A stretch of 64,000 nucleotides of DNA from Candidatus Reconcilbacillus cellulovorans (GCA_002507565.1 MOXJ01000002.1:1-64000); one strand, 5' to 3'; counted from the first letter of the stretch, positions 9,623 to 19,507 are shown. Notes: generated by a model not told the origin, from the letters alone. Translations and numbers: made by a program.

Positions 9623-10993
9623 TCAAGCCGTCGCCCATTCCTCGCCGGAATCTTCCTCGGCCTGCGATTGTCGGGCTTCGCCGCCGACGCCGGGTTCGAG
9701 CACCCGAACCGAAATGCGCGAAATGCGCATGTGGTCCACCTCGTCGACGACAAACTCCATGCCGCCGTAGCGAACCGTCTGGTTCGGCCGCGGCGGCGAC
9801 TCGACCTGCGCGTGAATCCAGCCGCCGATCGTGTCGTGCGTGTCGTTCGGCACGTCGGCGCCGAAATACGCATTGAAATCGTCGATCAACAGCAGGCCGT
9901 CGACCGAATACGTCCGCTCGTCGCGCTGCTCGATGGCGGGACGCGCCTCATCGAACTCGTCGTGGATTTCGCCGACGATCTCTTCCAGAATGTCCTCGAC
10001 GGTGACCAACCCCGCCGTGCCTCCGTACTCGTCGATCAAAAGCGCCATTTCCGTGCGCTTTTTCTGCATCAGGCGCAAAAGTTCGCTGATCGACATCGAG
10101 TCGGGCACGGTGAGAAGCGGCCGGACGATCGCGCGAATGTCGGCGTTTTCCCCCGCCTTAAACAGATCCTTGATATGGACGTATCCGATGATGTGATCCT
10201 TGTCGGGGGCGCACACCGGATACCGCGTATGTCGCTCCGTCAACGCGATCCGCAGGTTTTCGGCGATCGGAACGTCGGCGTACAGGCACACCATCTCCGT
10301 CCGCGGCACCATCACTTCGCGAGCGTGCGTCTCCGAAAATTCAAAAATGTTATCGACGAATGTGAGCTCTGTTTTGTCGATGAGTCCGCTTTGATGGCTC
10401 TCTTTCAGCAAAATCCGGATTTCTTCCTCGGTATGGGCGGATTCGTGGCCGGATTCCGGCTCGATGCCCGCCCGCCGCAACATCCAGTTGGACAGACCGT
10501 TAAGCGCCCAGATGAACGGATACATGACGCGGTAAAACAGCACCATCGGAGCCGCAGACCAGAGCGTCACGCGTTCCGCCTGTCGGATCGCGAACGTTTT
10601 CGGCACCTGTTCGCCGAGCGTGATGTGCAGCAACGTGATCAGCGAAAACGCCACGACGAACGACGCCGTGTGCAACACCGGTTCCGGTACGCTTTTCGGC
10701 AGGATCGCCTGCAGCCACCGCGCGACGAACGGTTCGCCCACCCAGCCGAGCCCGAGCGACGCCAGCGTAATGCCGAGCTGGCAGGCGGACAGATACGCGT
10801 TCAGATTCCGGACGATCGACTTGGCGAACCTGGCGCGGACGTTGCCCTCCTGAACGAGTGCGTCGAGCCGCGTCGCGCGGATCTTAACGATCGCGAACTC
10901 AGCCGCGACGAAAAATCCGTTCAGGAACACCAGCAACAGCACCAGCGCCCATTGCGCCATCACGCCGATCCAACTGTAAGGCTCGCTGTCCAA
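9623..10993 (-). CDS. hemolysin-family CNNM/CBS/CorC membrane protein
   Basis: The product has an N-terminal CNNM transmembrane domain (LVFLNGFFVAAEFAIVK), a CBS pair and a C-terminal CorC/HlyC domain. Members of this family act in magnesium or cobalt transport or export. The reading frame is open to 11110. A TTG at 10993 gives the usual short lead before the first membrane helix; an ATG at 10960 would also work. It lies downstream of phoP in the same direction. Confidence 0.85.
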   Translation of the reverse strand: MDSEPYSWIGVMAQWALVLLLVFLNGFFVAAEFAIVKIRATRLDALVQEGNVRARFAKSIVRNLNAYLSACQLGITLASLGLGWVGEPFVARWLQAILPKSVPEPVLHTASFVVAFSLITLLHITLGEQVPKTFAIRQAERVTLWSAAPMVLFYRVMYPFIWALNGLSNWMLRRAGIEPESGHESAHTEEEIRILLKESHQSGLIDKTELTFVDNIFEFSETHAREVMVPRTEMVCLYADVPIAENLRIALTERHTRYPVCAPDKDHIIGYVHIKDLFKAGENADIRAIVRPLLTVPDSMSISELLRLMQKKRTEMALLIDEYGGTAGLVTVEDILEEIVGEIHDEFDEARPAIEQRDERTYSVDGLLLIDDFNAYFGADVPNDTHDTIGGWIHAQVESPPRPNQTVRYGGMEFVVDEVDHMRISRISVRVLEPGVGGEARQSQAEEDSGEEWATA

Positions 10994-11106
10994 CGAAACC
11001 CCGCCGCGTTCCGGCGAACAACCGGCGGGTTCCACCTCCCCACCGTCTTTTGGAAGCCTTTCGCCGTCGCTTTGATTTCGATTATACCGGTAAGCCGAAT
11101 TTCCCG

Positions 11107-11832
11107 TCAATTCCTGACGGCTTTCTCACCCGGTTGGCGGACGACCAGCTTGTAACCGACGCCGCGAATTGCTTCGATGCGGACGGATTCACCGTCGAGC
11201 TCGAGTTTCTTCCGCAAGGAACTGACGTGGACGTCGACCGTCCGCTGGCCGCCGACGTAGTCGAATCCCCAAACGGCGTTCATCAGGTCGTCGCGCGTGA
11301 CGACGACGCCAGGCCGTTTGACGAGATAGAGCAACACCTCGAACTCTTTCGGCCGAAGGGCGATCGGGCGGCCGCCGACCGTCACTTCGTATTTGTCCGG
11401 ATAAATGCGCAAACCGCCGATCGCGACGACGTTCTCTTGTTCTTCAGCTCGTTCCGGTTCGACGCCCGACGCCCGCCGCAACACGGCGGCGATGCGCGCG
11501 AGCAGCTCGGCGACGCCGAACGGCTTCGTCACATAATCGTCCGCACCGAGCCGCAGACCCTGCACGATTTCCTCCTCCGCACCGCGGGCGGTCAAAATGA
11601 CGACCGGCGTCCGGATGCCTTCGCTCCGCAGCCGCTCCAGCACCTCCATCCCGCCCATGCCGGGCAGCATCAAATCCAGAACGATCAGGTCATACGATCC
11701 TGAAAGCGCTTCCTGCAAACCTTCGCCGCCGTGATCGCGCACCTCGACGGCATAGCCTTCCTGCGCCAGATTGTAGGACAAAAGACGGGACAAGGTCGGT
11801 TCGTCCTCAATGACCAGCACGCGCCGCGACAC
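11107..11832 (-). CDS. phoP: response regulator PhoP
   Basis: This 241-residue OmpR-family regulator has a receiver domain (acidic pair E9/D10, phospho-acceptor D53 in LIVLDLMLPG, switch Thr in VVILTAR, Lys in VTKPF) and a winged-helix DNA-binding domain ending in IRGVGYKL. Its place beside phoR and its own Pho box identify it as PhoP. The start is GTG at 11832. It is transcribed after phoR, opposite to the usual phoP-phoR order. Confidence 0.88.
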   Translation of the reverse strand: MSRRVLVIEDEPTLSRLLSYNLAQEGYAVEVRDHGGEGLQEALSGSYDLIVLDLMLPGMGGMEVLERLRSEGIRTPVVILTARGAEEEIVQGLRLGADDYVTKPFGVAELLARIAAVLRRASGVEPERAEEQENVVAIGGLRIYPDKYEVTVGGRPIALRPKEFEVLLYLVKRPGVVVTRDDLMNAVWGFDYVGGQRTVDVHVSSLRKKLELDGESVRIEAIRGVGYKLVVRQPGEKAVRN

Positions 11833-11864
11833 GGATGCCGTTTCCCCCTCGCTGAAGAAGCTTT

Positions 11865-11903
11865 TGAAAATATCGTATCAACCCCATGTTAACGTCGTGT
11901 TAA
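11865..11903 (-). promoter_or_regulatory. Pho box between phoR and phoP
   Basis: On the minus strand, hexamers TTAACA, TTAACA, TTGATA and TTTTCA repeat every 11 bp with five-base gaps. The block fills the 73-bp gap between the phoR stop and the phoP start. This suggests that PhoP drives its own gene from a promoter here, independent of upstream transcription. The first two hexamers are exact. Confidence 0.65.
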
Positions 11904-11905
11904 GA

Positions 11906-13753
11906 TCACTGCAAAACCGGCAGCTCCAGCGTAAACGTCGAACCGACGCCGAGTTCACTTTCTACGGAAATCGTGCCGCCGTGCGCCTCGACGAGATGCC
12001 GAACGATCGACAGCCCGAGCCCCGTGCCGCCGGAAGCGCGCGACCTCGCCTTGTCGACGCGGTAAAACCGCTCGAAAATGCGCGGCAAATCCTGTTTCGG
12101 GATGCCGATACCGGTGTCCTCGACCGCGATGCGGACGCGGGAGGGTTCCTCGCCGTTTTCTCCGCCGCCTTCCCGGCTTTCCGCCCACTCCGCGCGCACG
12201 GACACCTTGCCGCCTTCCGGCGTATACTGGATTCCGTTCGACAACAGATTAAGCAAAATTTGACGTAGACGATCTTCATCGGCTTCTAGATAAATATCTT
12301 CCGGAATGTCGACTTCCAGTTCGATCCGCTTCGCCTCCGCCGCCGCGCGCATCAAGTCGACCGTCTCCCGGACGAACGGTGCGAGATGAACCGGCGAAAA
12401 CCTGAGTTCGATCTGCCGCGACTCGATTTTGGACAGCTCGAGCAGATCGCCGATCAACCGGTTCAGTCGGTCGCTTTCGTCGAAAATGATTTTGAGGAAC
12501 GCTCGGACCGCTTCCCGGTCGTCGATCGCGCCGGACAGAAGCGTCTCTGCAAAACCTTTTACCGCAGCGATCGGCGTTTTCAGCTCGTGCGACACGTTGG
12601 CGACGAATTCGCTGCGGATCTGTTCCAGCCGCCGGACGGCCGTCATGTCGTACAGAAACAGCAGCACGTCCCCAGCGCCTTCAAGCGGCACGAGCTGGAC
12701 TTCGACGATGCGTTCCTGCTGCACGAACAGCCGAATTTCTTCGCGGATCGGTTCTCGCCTTTCCAAACACGTCCGCACGAGACGAACGAGTTCGGTCGAA
12801 GCCCGCCGCAGCTCCTCGAACGATCGACCTTCCCATTCCCGCGGCGACAGGCCGAGCATGCGTTCGGCCGACGGGTTGACGAGCGACAGCCGGCCGTCCG
12901 GGCCGACGAGCGCGACCCCGCCGGCCATCGCCGAAAGGACACTGTTCAGGCGCGCCTGTTCCTCCCTCGCCAGCCCGATCTGCCGCTCGAGCCGGTCCGC
13001 CATCGCGTCGAGTGTCCGCGCTACTTTGCCGATCTCGTCGTCCCGGCGAAATCGGAGCCGTCCGGAAAAATCCATCGCCGCCATCCGCTCGGCCGCGCGC
13101 GCGATCCGCTCGAGCGGACGGGTGAGCCCCCCCGCAACCCGCCACATGACGAACGCCGCGACGAGAAACGACACTGCGAAACCCGCCGCCAGGCCGAACC
13201 ACAGAGCGCGCACCGATTCGGCCACTGAACCGAGCGGGAGCGAAAGCCGCACGAACCCGACCGGAGCCGCGACGGCGGTCGTGTCCCCCCTGATCGCCGC
13301 ATTCCACGTATCACCGGCCGGGACGGCGACGGCAACGTACAGCATGTCCGCGTCCACCGTGTCGCTGTGCCGGATCGCGTATCCGATCCCCTCACGCCGC
13401 GCCGCAACGACTTCCGGGCGGTCGGCGTGGTTGTCCATCGAACGCGCGTCCGCATCGGAATCGCCGAGCACGACGCCGTCGGACCGGATCAAGGTGATGC
13501 GCGCGCCTGTCACCTGTTTCAGCTCCGCCGCCAGCCGCCCGAAACGATCCGACGGTTCGGCTGTCGGGAAATCCGTCCAGTTCACGCCGAGACCATCTGC
13601 GGTCATGATCAGCTTGCCTTCACGCGCCAGCGCGTCGCGCAGTTCGGCGATATGCGCCCGCTCCAGCAGTCTTGCCGCATACAGACCGGACGCAACCGTC
13701 GCTAACGCGAGCAAAGCGACCGAAACCGCCGTCAGCCGGTGCCGGAACCGCAT
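11906..13753 (-). CDS. phoR: phosphate sensor histidine kinase PhoR
   Basis: The 615-residue kinase has two membrane segments (about residues 8-30 and 185-205) around an extracytoplasmic sensor, a HAMP domain, a PAS domain (about 265-370), HisKA with the phosphorylated His in NVSHELKTP (H389), and an HATPase domain with N, G1 and G2 boxes ([28 protein letters not shown]). It should phosphorylate the PhoP encoded next to it. It begins three bases after the transporter gene stop, so it is probably co-transcribed with fumarase and the transporter. Confidence 0.9.
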   Translation of the reverse strand: MRFRHRLTAVSVALLALATVASGLYAARLLERAHIAELRDALAREGKLIMTADGLGVNWTDFPTAEPSDRFGRLAAELKQVTGARITLIRSDGVVLGDSDADARSMDNHADRPEVVAARREGIGYAIRHSDTVDADMLYVAVAVPAGDTWNAAIRGDTTAVAAPVGFVRLSLPLGSVAESVRALWFGLAAGFAVSFLVAAFVMWRVAGGLTRPLERIARAAERMAAMDFSGRLRFRRDDEIGKVARTLDAMADRLERQIGLAREEQARLNSVLSAMAGGVALVGPDGRLSLVNPSAERMLGLSPREWEGRSFEELRRASTELVRLVRTCLERREPIREEIRLFVQQERIVEVQLVPLEGAGDVLLFLYDMTAVRRLEQIRSEFVANVSHELKTPIAAVKGFAETLLSGAIDDREAVRAFLKIIFDESDRLNRLIGDLLELSKIESRQIELRFSPVHLAPFVRETVDLMRAAAEAKRIELEVDIPEDIYLEADEDRLRQILLNLLSNGIQYTPEGGKVSVRAEWAESREGGGENGEEPSRVRIAVEDTGIGIPKQDLPRIFERFYRVDKARSRASGGTGLGLSIVRHLVEAHGGTISVESELGVGSTFTLELPVLQ

Positions 13754-13756
13754 TCG

Positions 13757-14947
13757 TCAACCGACTCCCCGCAGTCGCCGTCCTTGCCACCGCCGCCGGA
13801 CGAGCACATGCCACAACGTCGCCAGCGGCTGCTGGATCAGAATCGCCAGCACCACCGGTACCGCCGCCAGCGGCTCGAAATGCGCGGCCGCAAGCACGAT
13901 GCCGAGCGAAATATTGCGCATTCCGCTTAAATAGCCAAGCGTCGACGCCGCCAGTTCCCGGCGGAACAGGCGTCCGGCCAACCAACCCGCCGCATAACCG
14001 ATCGCGGCGATCAGCACGCACATCGGCACGACGGCGGCCGCCTCCGGCCGAAGCTCTCTGACCTGCGGCGCGATGACCGCCGCATTGACGGCTACGACCC
14101 CGGCGAACGCCAGCTTCGACAGCGGCAACGCCAGCGGCGCCGTCGCCGGCTTGATTTTGCCTTTCGTCCATTCGCACGCAAGCACGCCGAGCGCCGTCGG
14201 CAACACGACCATCAGCGCAAGATCGAGCGCCATCCCCCAGAACGAAAACCGAACCGTCTCACCGAACAGAAGCTCGATCGTCCACGGCACGACGATCGGG
14301 CTGAGAGCCGAGTCGAGCACGACGAACGCCAGCGCAAACGGCACAAAACCGTTCGACAGGCCGACCCACAAAATCGACGACACTCCCACGGGAATCGCCG
14401 CAAACAGCACAAGGCCGACCGTAAGCAGGGATCCGCTCCCGAATGCGGCGGATCCGACCGCATAGGCGACGGCCGGCACGAGCACGTGCACGGCCGCGAA
14501 CACTGCCGCCAGCGTTCCCGGCATTGCGAGCGCGCGCCGGATGTCGGCCAGCCGGCAATCCATCGCCATGACGAACGTCAGAAACGCGAACATCCACGGC
14601 ACGGCTTCCGTCGCAGCCTTCAGCCAGGGCGACAGGAAAAAGCCCGCGACGAGCGTCGCCGGCACGATCAGAAACAGATAGCGCTCGAACGCGCGGTTGA
14701 ACGCAAGCCCAGCTTCGCGCCACCGCGCATGAGAAGCAGGCGGAAACCCCGGCCCGCTTGCGCGCACGTCCTGTTGCGCGTCCGAAAGCTCCGATCCGTC
14801 CGTCCGCACGTCCGACTGTACGGCCGGGCGTTCGACGGAACGTCCGGCCAGACCTGCGGGCCGCGGCTCGACCGGTTCTATGGCCGGCTTTCCGTCGTAA
14901 GGCGCGGCGACATGGACGGCAGGATCGCCGACGTTTTTCCCGCTCAC
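13757..14947 (-). CDS. bile acid:sodium symporter (BASS) family transporter
   Basis: This integral membrane protein has about ten hydrophobic segments, with the BASS-like motifs FVMAMDCRLADIR near the start and LGYLSGMRNISLGIVLA near the end. BASS proteins import organic acids with sodium. The GTG at 14947 overlaps the fumarase stop (GTGA) and gives a 396-residue protein with an unusual hydrophilic lead of about 85 residues. A GTG at 14767 would give a normal 336-residue transporter. Position between fumarase and phoR suggests transport of a C4 acid or similar, but that is a guess. Confidence 0.75.
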   Translation of the reverse strand: MSGKNVGDPAVHVAAPYDGKPAIEPVEPRPAGLAGRSVERPAVQSDVRTDGSELSDAQQDVRASGPGFPPASHARWREAGLAFNRAFERYLFLIVPATLVAGFFLSPWLKAATEAVPWMFAFLTFVMAMDCRLADIRRALAMPGTLAAVFAAVHVLVPAVAYAVGSAAFGSGSLLTVGLVLFAAIPVGVSSILWVGLSNGFVPFALAFVVLDSALSPIVVPWTIELLFGETVRFSFWGMALDLALMVVLPTALGVLACEWTKGKIKPATAPLALPLSKLAFAGVVAVNAAVIAPQVRELRPEAAAVVPMCVLIAAIGYAAGWLAGRLFRRELAASTLGYLSGMRNISLGIVLAAAHFEPLAAVPVVLAILIQQPLATLWHVLVRRRWQGRRLRGVG

Positions 14948-16506
14948 GTGAACACCGGCTCTTTCAGCTCGGCGAGCTTCGCCAGCGAATCTTTCTCCAC
15001 ATCGGCGTGCAGGCTGTTGCCGTGGGCGTCCATCGTCACGATCGCGGCAAACCCTTCGACGCGCAGATGCCACATCGCTTCCGGTATGCCGAATTCGAGA
15101 AAATCGACCCCTTCGACTTCCTTGATGCATTGCGCATAATATTGCGCTGCGCCGCCGATCGCGTTCAGATAAACCGCGCCGCATTCCTTCAGCGCGGCAA
15201 GCGTCTTGGCGCCCATGCCGCCTTTGCCGACGACCGCGCGGACGCCGAACTTGCGGATGATGTCGGCCTGGTAAGGCTCCTCGCGGATGCTCGTCGTCGG
15301 CCCCGCCGCCTTGACCGCCCAGCGCCCCTGTTCGTCTTTGACGACGACCGGCCCGCAGTGATAGATGACGCCGCCGCGCAGATCGACCGGCGAATCGTGA
15401 TCGACCAAATATTTATGCAGCGCGTCGCGACCGGTATGCACGAGACCGTTCAGCACGACGACGTCTCCGACGCGAAGCTGCCGAACGTCTTCTTCCAACA
15501 GCGGCGCCGTCAGCACGAACGTGCGCCGATTTTCGCCCACAGCCGCAACGCCCTTCGCCGCCTGCCCGCCGACGGATTCGGCCGCCCCGGGCGCCATCGG
15601 CACGCTCTGCCCGCGCTCGTACAGCCACTCGACGATCGCGCCGGTCGACGGATCGATCCGGACGCCCTGCCGGCGAAACGCCCAGCAGTTGTAGGCGACC
15701 GAGACGAAGAAACTCGCCGGCAGCCGGTTGGCCGCCGTAATCTTGCATCCGAGCAGCGTTACGTTGCCGCCGAACCCCATCGTGCCGACGCCGAGCCGGT
15801 TGGCCGCTTCCATCACGTATGCTTCCAGCTCCCGCAGCCTCGGGTCGGGGTTGACGTCGTCCACCGGACGAAGCAGCTGCTCTTTCGCCAGCTCGTACCC
15901 GGTCGTCCGGTCGCCGCCGATGCAAACGCCGATGAACCCTGCGCTGCAGCCCTGCCCCTGCGCCTGGTATACCGCGTGCAGGATGCACTTGCGCACGCCG
16001 TCCAGATCGCGGTTCGCACGGCCGAGACCCTCCAGCTCGCACGGCAGGCTGTACTGGATGTTCTTGTTCTCGCAGCCGCCGCCTTTTAAGAGCAGCCGCA
16101 CCTCGACGTCGTCGCGTTCCCACTGTTCGAAATGAATGACGGGCGTACCGGGGCCGAGATTGTCGCCGCTGTTTTTACCCGTCAGCGAATCGACCGAATT
16201 CGGCCGGAGCTTGCCCTCCAGCGTCGCCTGCCGCACCGCCTCGCGGATGTCGCGTTTCATCTCAAGCTGGTTGGCGCCGACCGGACAGCGGACGAAAAAC
16301 GTCGGCATTCCCGTGTCCTGGCAGATCGGCAACACGTCGCATTCGGCCATCGCGATATTTTCAGCGATCGTATCGAGCGCCAGCGCCGCCCGTGTGCCGG
16401 CATCTTCCCGCTCGCGCGCCGACCGGATCGCCCGCCGCACGTCGGCCGGCAAGTTCGTCGACGTCTCTACGACCAGTTCGTACATGCTCTGTCGGAAAAG
16501 GTTCAT
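14944..16506 (-). CDS. fumA: class I fumarate hydratase
   Basis: This 520-residue class I (iron-sulfur) fumarase has the alpha and beta regions fused in one chain. Candidate [4Fe-4S] cysteines lie in LPICQDTGMP, GGGCENKN and GVCIGGDR. The beta part includes AGPTTSIREEPYQ and VGKGGMG. It interconverts fumarate and malate in the TCA cycle. The open frame extends upstream, but the ATG at 16506 has a GAGGGGGA site and matches the family N terminus. Confidence 0.92.
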   Translation of the reverse strand: MNLFRQSMYELVVETSTNLPADVRRAIRSAREREDAGTRAALALDTIAENIAMAECDVLPICQDTGMPTFFVRCPVGANQLEMKRDIREAVRQATLEGKLRPNSVDSLTGKNSGDNLGPGTPVIHFEQWERDDVEVRLLLKGGGCENKNIQYSLPCELEGLGRANRDLDGVRKCILHAVYQAQGQGCSAGFIGVCIGGDRTTGYELAKEQLLRPVDDVNPDPRLRELEAYVMEAANRLGVGTMGFGGNVTLLGCKITAANRLPASFFVSVAYNCWAFRRQGVRIDPSTGAIVEWLYERGQSVPMAPGAAESVGGQAAKGVAAVGENRRTFVLTAPLLEEDVRQLRVGDVVVLNGLVHTGRDALHKYLVDHDSPVDLRGGVIYHCGPVVVKDEQGRWAVKAAGPTTSIREEPYQADIIRKFGVRAVVGKGGMGAKTLAALKECGAVYLNAIGGAAQYYAQCIKEVEGVDFLEFGIPEAMWHLRVEGFAAIVTMDAHGNSLHADVEKDSLAKLAELKEPVFT

Positions 16507-16628
16507 GCCGTCCCCCTCTTTCCTCACGTTCGACCCTTTACTTTTCATGATAACAGATTTGCGGCGGGGGTTCACGGTATCCGCAGCCGGCCGACCCGTC
16601 GGCGTCCAAACCCGGCCACCGGTCGCCG

Positions 16629-17231
16629 TCACTCCTTCAACCCGATCGACGCCAGCGGACCGTCGCTCAGAATCCGGGTCACCATGCGGGCGATTTCGGC
16701 CGGAGGAAGCCGTCTTCCCGTCTCAAACCAATACGCCAAAAGGCCGAGATTGCCGGATACGACGTACGCGATCGCATAATCGCGGGGAACAAGAGCGCGA
16801 TCGGTCTGCGGAAAGTTTTTTGAGAAATAGTCGGACATTTTGTTCTTCATGAATTCCTTGATTTGCATAAGAAAGGAGATATCCCCCTTCGGCCCGAACA
16901 TGACCCGAAAAAAATCCGCGTGTTTGTCGATATATTCGAGAACCCGCAGGCTGACCGGATAAGGTTCGTTTTTCCTGGCGTATCGTTGAAGCTCGAACGG
17001 ATCGATCCGGTCCAGCTCCTGTGCCAACCCATCGAGAACTTCCATCTTGTATTGATTCAGCATATCGGACGGATCGCGAAAGTGCAGATAAAACGTCCCC
17101 CGGTTGACGCCCGCCCGTTCGGTCAGTTCGCTGACCGTGACGCCTTCCATTCCTTTCTCTTCCATCAGTTCGAGCAAAGCTTTGTACAACCATTGCCTCG
17201 TCCTGGCTTTCCGGCGGTCCTGTTTTTTCAT
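16629..17231 (-). CDS. TetR/AcrR-family transcriptional regulator
   Basis: The 200-residue regulator has an N-terminal TetR helix-turn-helix (TVSELTERAGVNRGTFYLHFRDP, about residues 28-50) and a C-terminal helical domain of the TetR_C_33/YcdC-like type. The ATG at 17231 follows GGGAGGGG; the longer open frame is not needed. It is divergent from the permease at 17409 and most likely controls it. Confidence 0.85.
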   Translation of the reverse strand: MKKQDRRKARTRQWLYKALLELMEEKGMEGVTVSELTERAGVNRGTFYLHFRDPSDMLNQYKMEVLDGLAQELDRIDPFELQRYARKNEPYPVSLRVLEYIDKHADFFRVMFGPKGDISFLMQIKEFMKNKMSDYFSKNFPQTDRALVPRDYAIAYVVSGNLGLLAYWFETGRRLPPAEIARMVTRILSDGPLASIGLKE

Positions 17232-17314
17232 CGGTGCCCCTCCCGTCGACCGTGAAAATGAACAAAACGCAAGTTTCGTGTCGATTGCTGAACATTTCAA
17301 AAAAGAACTGATGA

Positions 17315-17343
17315 TTGAAACACCGCGCAACTTCCATTATAAT
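17315..17343 (+). promoter_or_regulatory. sigma-A promoter of the ABC-2-like permease gene
   Basis: TTGAAA at 17315-17320 and TATAAT at 17338-17343 are 17 bp apart, a near-consensus sigma-A promoter reading rightward. Imperfect inverted segments (TGATGATTGA and TAATCAACATCA) flank the core and could be the TetR-type operator, though the match is loose. Confidence 0.7.
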
Positions 17344-17408
17344 GAACAGCGCGATCATTAATCAACATCATGTCTATTAAATTAAGAGCAAAGGATAGGT
17401 GAGTTTCC

Positions 17409-18497
17409 ATGCATTTGTTTCGACAACGGCTGTTATGGGCGAAAATTGCGGCCGTTTTCGCCGTGGTGGCGTTGTTCGGCCTGGCCATGATGGGATCGGT
17501 ACTCGGAGCGACGCCCAAAGATTTGCCGGTCGCTCTGGTCGTGCTGGACCGGGGAGCCGAGCTTCCGGACGGGGGGCGTCTGGCGGCGGGAGAAACGATC
17601 CGGTCCAAACTCCAGGAAACAAAAGGAATCCCGCTGAAATGGCACGTTCTCCAGAGCGAGGCGGACGCCCGCCGGGGGATCGACCATCGGGACTATTACG
17701 GCGCACTGATCATTCCCGCGGATTTCAGCGCCGGCCTGTTGTCGCTGCAAACGGCCAACCCGAAGCCGGCAACCGTGACGATTTTGATCAACGAAGGGAT
17801 GAATGCGCAGGCGGCCGCGGCGGTTCGGCAAATGTTGGGACAAATGATGATCCGCACGGCAAGTGCGATGCTGACCCCCTTTATGTTGCGCGAAGAAACG
17901 GCGCACCCCGTCGGCGCGAACAACGCAAGCGGCAACGCGCCGAACATGCTGACGCAGCTTTTGTGGATCGGCAGTCTGGTCGCAAGCATTTTCCTGTTCC
18001 TTGCCGCCCGGAAAGAACGACACGACGGTTCCGCCCCCTGGGCCGCGGTGCTTGCCCAGACGGCGGCCGGCCTTCTTCTCGCCGGCCTTGTATCGGCGTT
18101 TTTGCTGTGGACGGCGTCGTCGTGGTACGGCATGGAACTCCATAACGGGATGAAAGCGTGGCTGTTTCTCTGGCTGGCCGGATCCGCCTTTTTCCTCCTG
18201 CAAATTTCTTTGTTGAACTGGCTGGACCTCCCGGCCGTCGGCCTGCTGGTGCTGCTCTTTTTCTTCTCGATGCCGGTGATCAACCTGCCGCCGGAGTTTC
18301 TGCCGGAGGCGACGCGGCTCGGCGTGTACGTCTGGACGCCGTTTCGGTTCGTGTCGGAAGGGTTGCGCGATATTTTGTACTTCGGCGGAACGGACCGTTT
18401 AACCGACAGTTACGCCGTTTTAGGGTGGCTGGCGGGCGTATGCTTGGTCCTGGCAGCGGCGTCGGTATTCAGGACGTCGGTATTCAGAAAAGCCTGA
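17409..18497 (+). CDS. ABC-2-type / YhgE-Pip-like membrane protein
   Basis: This 362-residue protein has one N-terminal membrane helix, an extracytoplasmic domain of about 160 residues, and five or six helices near the C terminus. That is the topology of ABC-2 permeases of the YhgE/Pip and DUF3533 type. No ATPase gene is adjacent. The start ATG follows AAAGGATAGG. Divergent pairing with a TetR regulator suggests an inducible export or envelope function. Confidence 0.65.
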   Translation: MHLFRQRLLWAKIAAVFAVVALFGLAMMGSVLGATPKDLPVALVVLDRGAELPDGGRLAAGETIRSKLQETKGIPLKWHVLQSEADARRGIDHRDYYGALIIPADFSAGLLSLQTANPKPATVTILINEGMNAQAAAAVRQMLGQMMIRTASAMLTPFMLREETAHPVGANNASGNAPNMLTQLLWIGSLVASIFLFLAARKERHDGSAPWAAVLAQTAAGLLLAGLVSAFLLWTASSWYGMELHNGMKAWLFLWLAGSAFFLLQISLLNWLDLPAVGLLVLLFFFSMPVINLPPEFLPEATRLGVYVWTPFRFVSEGLRDILYFGGTDRLTDSYAVLGWLAGVCLVLAAASVFRTSVFRKA

Positions 18498-18547
18498 GCC
18501 GCCCGGCGGGTTGGCGAAAGAGTCCGATCCTCGCGCTCCCGTTTTTG

Positions 18548-18556
18548 TGCTATAAT
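18548..18556 (+). promoter_or_regulatory. extended -10 promoter before the HD-domain gene
   Basis: TGCTATAAT (TATAAT at 18551-18556) is an exact extended -10 element. No good -35 is visible 17 bp upstream, which is common for extended -10 promoters. It would produce a leader of about 150 bases before the gene at 18716. Confidence 0.5.
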
Positions 18557-18715
18557 GTTCCGGGAACGAGACCTGCGCCGCAGCCGGCCCGCGGACGGTC
18601 GCCCCGCCAGCGGCCGACGCCGAACGGCTGAACCTCCTGTGCGGCCGACGGCGACCGCACTTTTCGGCAGGCAGGACGAAAAACGCATGCGGCGGCGAGA
18701 AAGGGGATCGATGCG

Positions 18716-19507
18716 ATGCCGCAGACCGCCGACGCCTCGGAACCGCAACACCCGTGGGAGCAGGAGAAAAACCGGGCCGGCCTCCGAACGAACGCCGGCC
18801 CGGGCATCGACCCGCATCCCAACGCAAGCGCCGCTGGGGGCACCAACCTGGGCGACGATACCTCCGGCGCACCCGAACACGCGCGGCAAAACGGCTACCC
18901 CTTCTTCGCCTACATGTACCGATTGCGATACATCCGCCGCTGGAGCCTCATGCGCAGCGTCACGCGCGAAAACGTCGCCGAACACGCCTACCAGGTCGCG
19001 CTCCTGACGCACGCGCTCTGCACGATCGGCAACGAACTGTTCGGCCGTTCGTACCCGACCGAACACGCTGTCGCGCTGGCGCTGTTTCACGACGCCACCG
19101 AAGTGTTCACCGGCGATATCCCGACCCCGGTGAAACATCACAACCGGGACATTTTGCGCCATTTCCGCGAAATCGAGCGCGAAGCCGCCGAACGGCTCGC
19201 CGGCATGGTGCCGGAACCGCTGCGCCGCGTCTACCGGCCGCTCATCGCCGGGGACACCGATCGCGACGACGTCCGGCGCATCCTGAAAGCGGCCGACCTG
19301 CTTGACGCCTACTTAAAATGCGTCACCGAACAAACCGCGGGCAACCGCGAATTTTCCGTCGCGCAAAAACAGATCGAGCAGGCCATGCGGGACATGGCGC
19401 TGCCCGAACTCGACTATTTTCTGCAGCAGTTTGCGCCGAGCTTTTCGCAGACGCTGGACGAAATGGCCAAATCCGAAAACGGCTCCGACCCGTCGTCCGA
19501 CGCTTAA
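18716..19507 (+). CDS. HD-domain 5'-deoxynucleotidase, YfbR-like
   Basis: The 263-residue protein has an HD domain with H90 (ENVAEHAYQV), H125-D126 (LFHDATEVF) and a later Asp in KAADLLDAYLK. This pattern fits the YfbR/HDDC2 family, which dephosphorylates deoxyribonucleoside monophosphates. About 60 residues of hydrophilic sequence precede the domain and are not typical. The ATG at 18716 lies nine bases after AAGGGG. It is too small for, and lacks the helicase of, Cas3. Confidence 0.75.
   Translation: MPQTADASEPQHPWEQEKNRAGLRTNAGPGIDPHPNASAAGGTNLGDDTSGAPEHARQNGYPFFAYMYRLRYIRRWSLMRSVTRENVAEHAYQVALLTHALCTIGNELFGRSYPTEHAVALALFHDATEVFTGDIPTPVKHHNRDILRHFREIEREAAERLAGMVPEPLRRVYRPLIAGDTDRDDVRRILKAADLLDAYLKCVTEQTAGNREFSVAQKQIEQAMRDMALPELDYFLQQFAPSFSQTLDEMAKSENGSDPSSDA

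Noticed and set aside
14944-15184. N-terminal extension of the BASS transporter frame into fumarase
   Set aside because: The overlap with fumarase is antiquated open frame only; a start at or after 14947 is required to avoid a 240-bp overlap.
18716-19507. HD-domain protein beside the array as a Cas3-type nuclease
   Set aside because: It is a short YfbR-like nucleotidase with its own promoter, has no helicase, and is separated from the array by a divergent gene.
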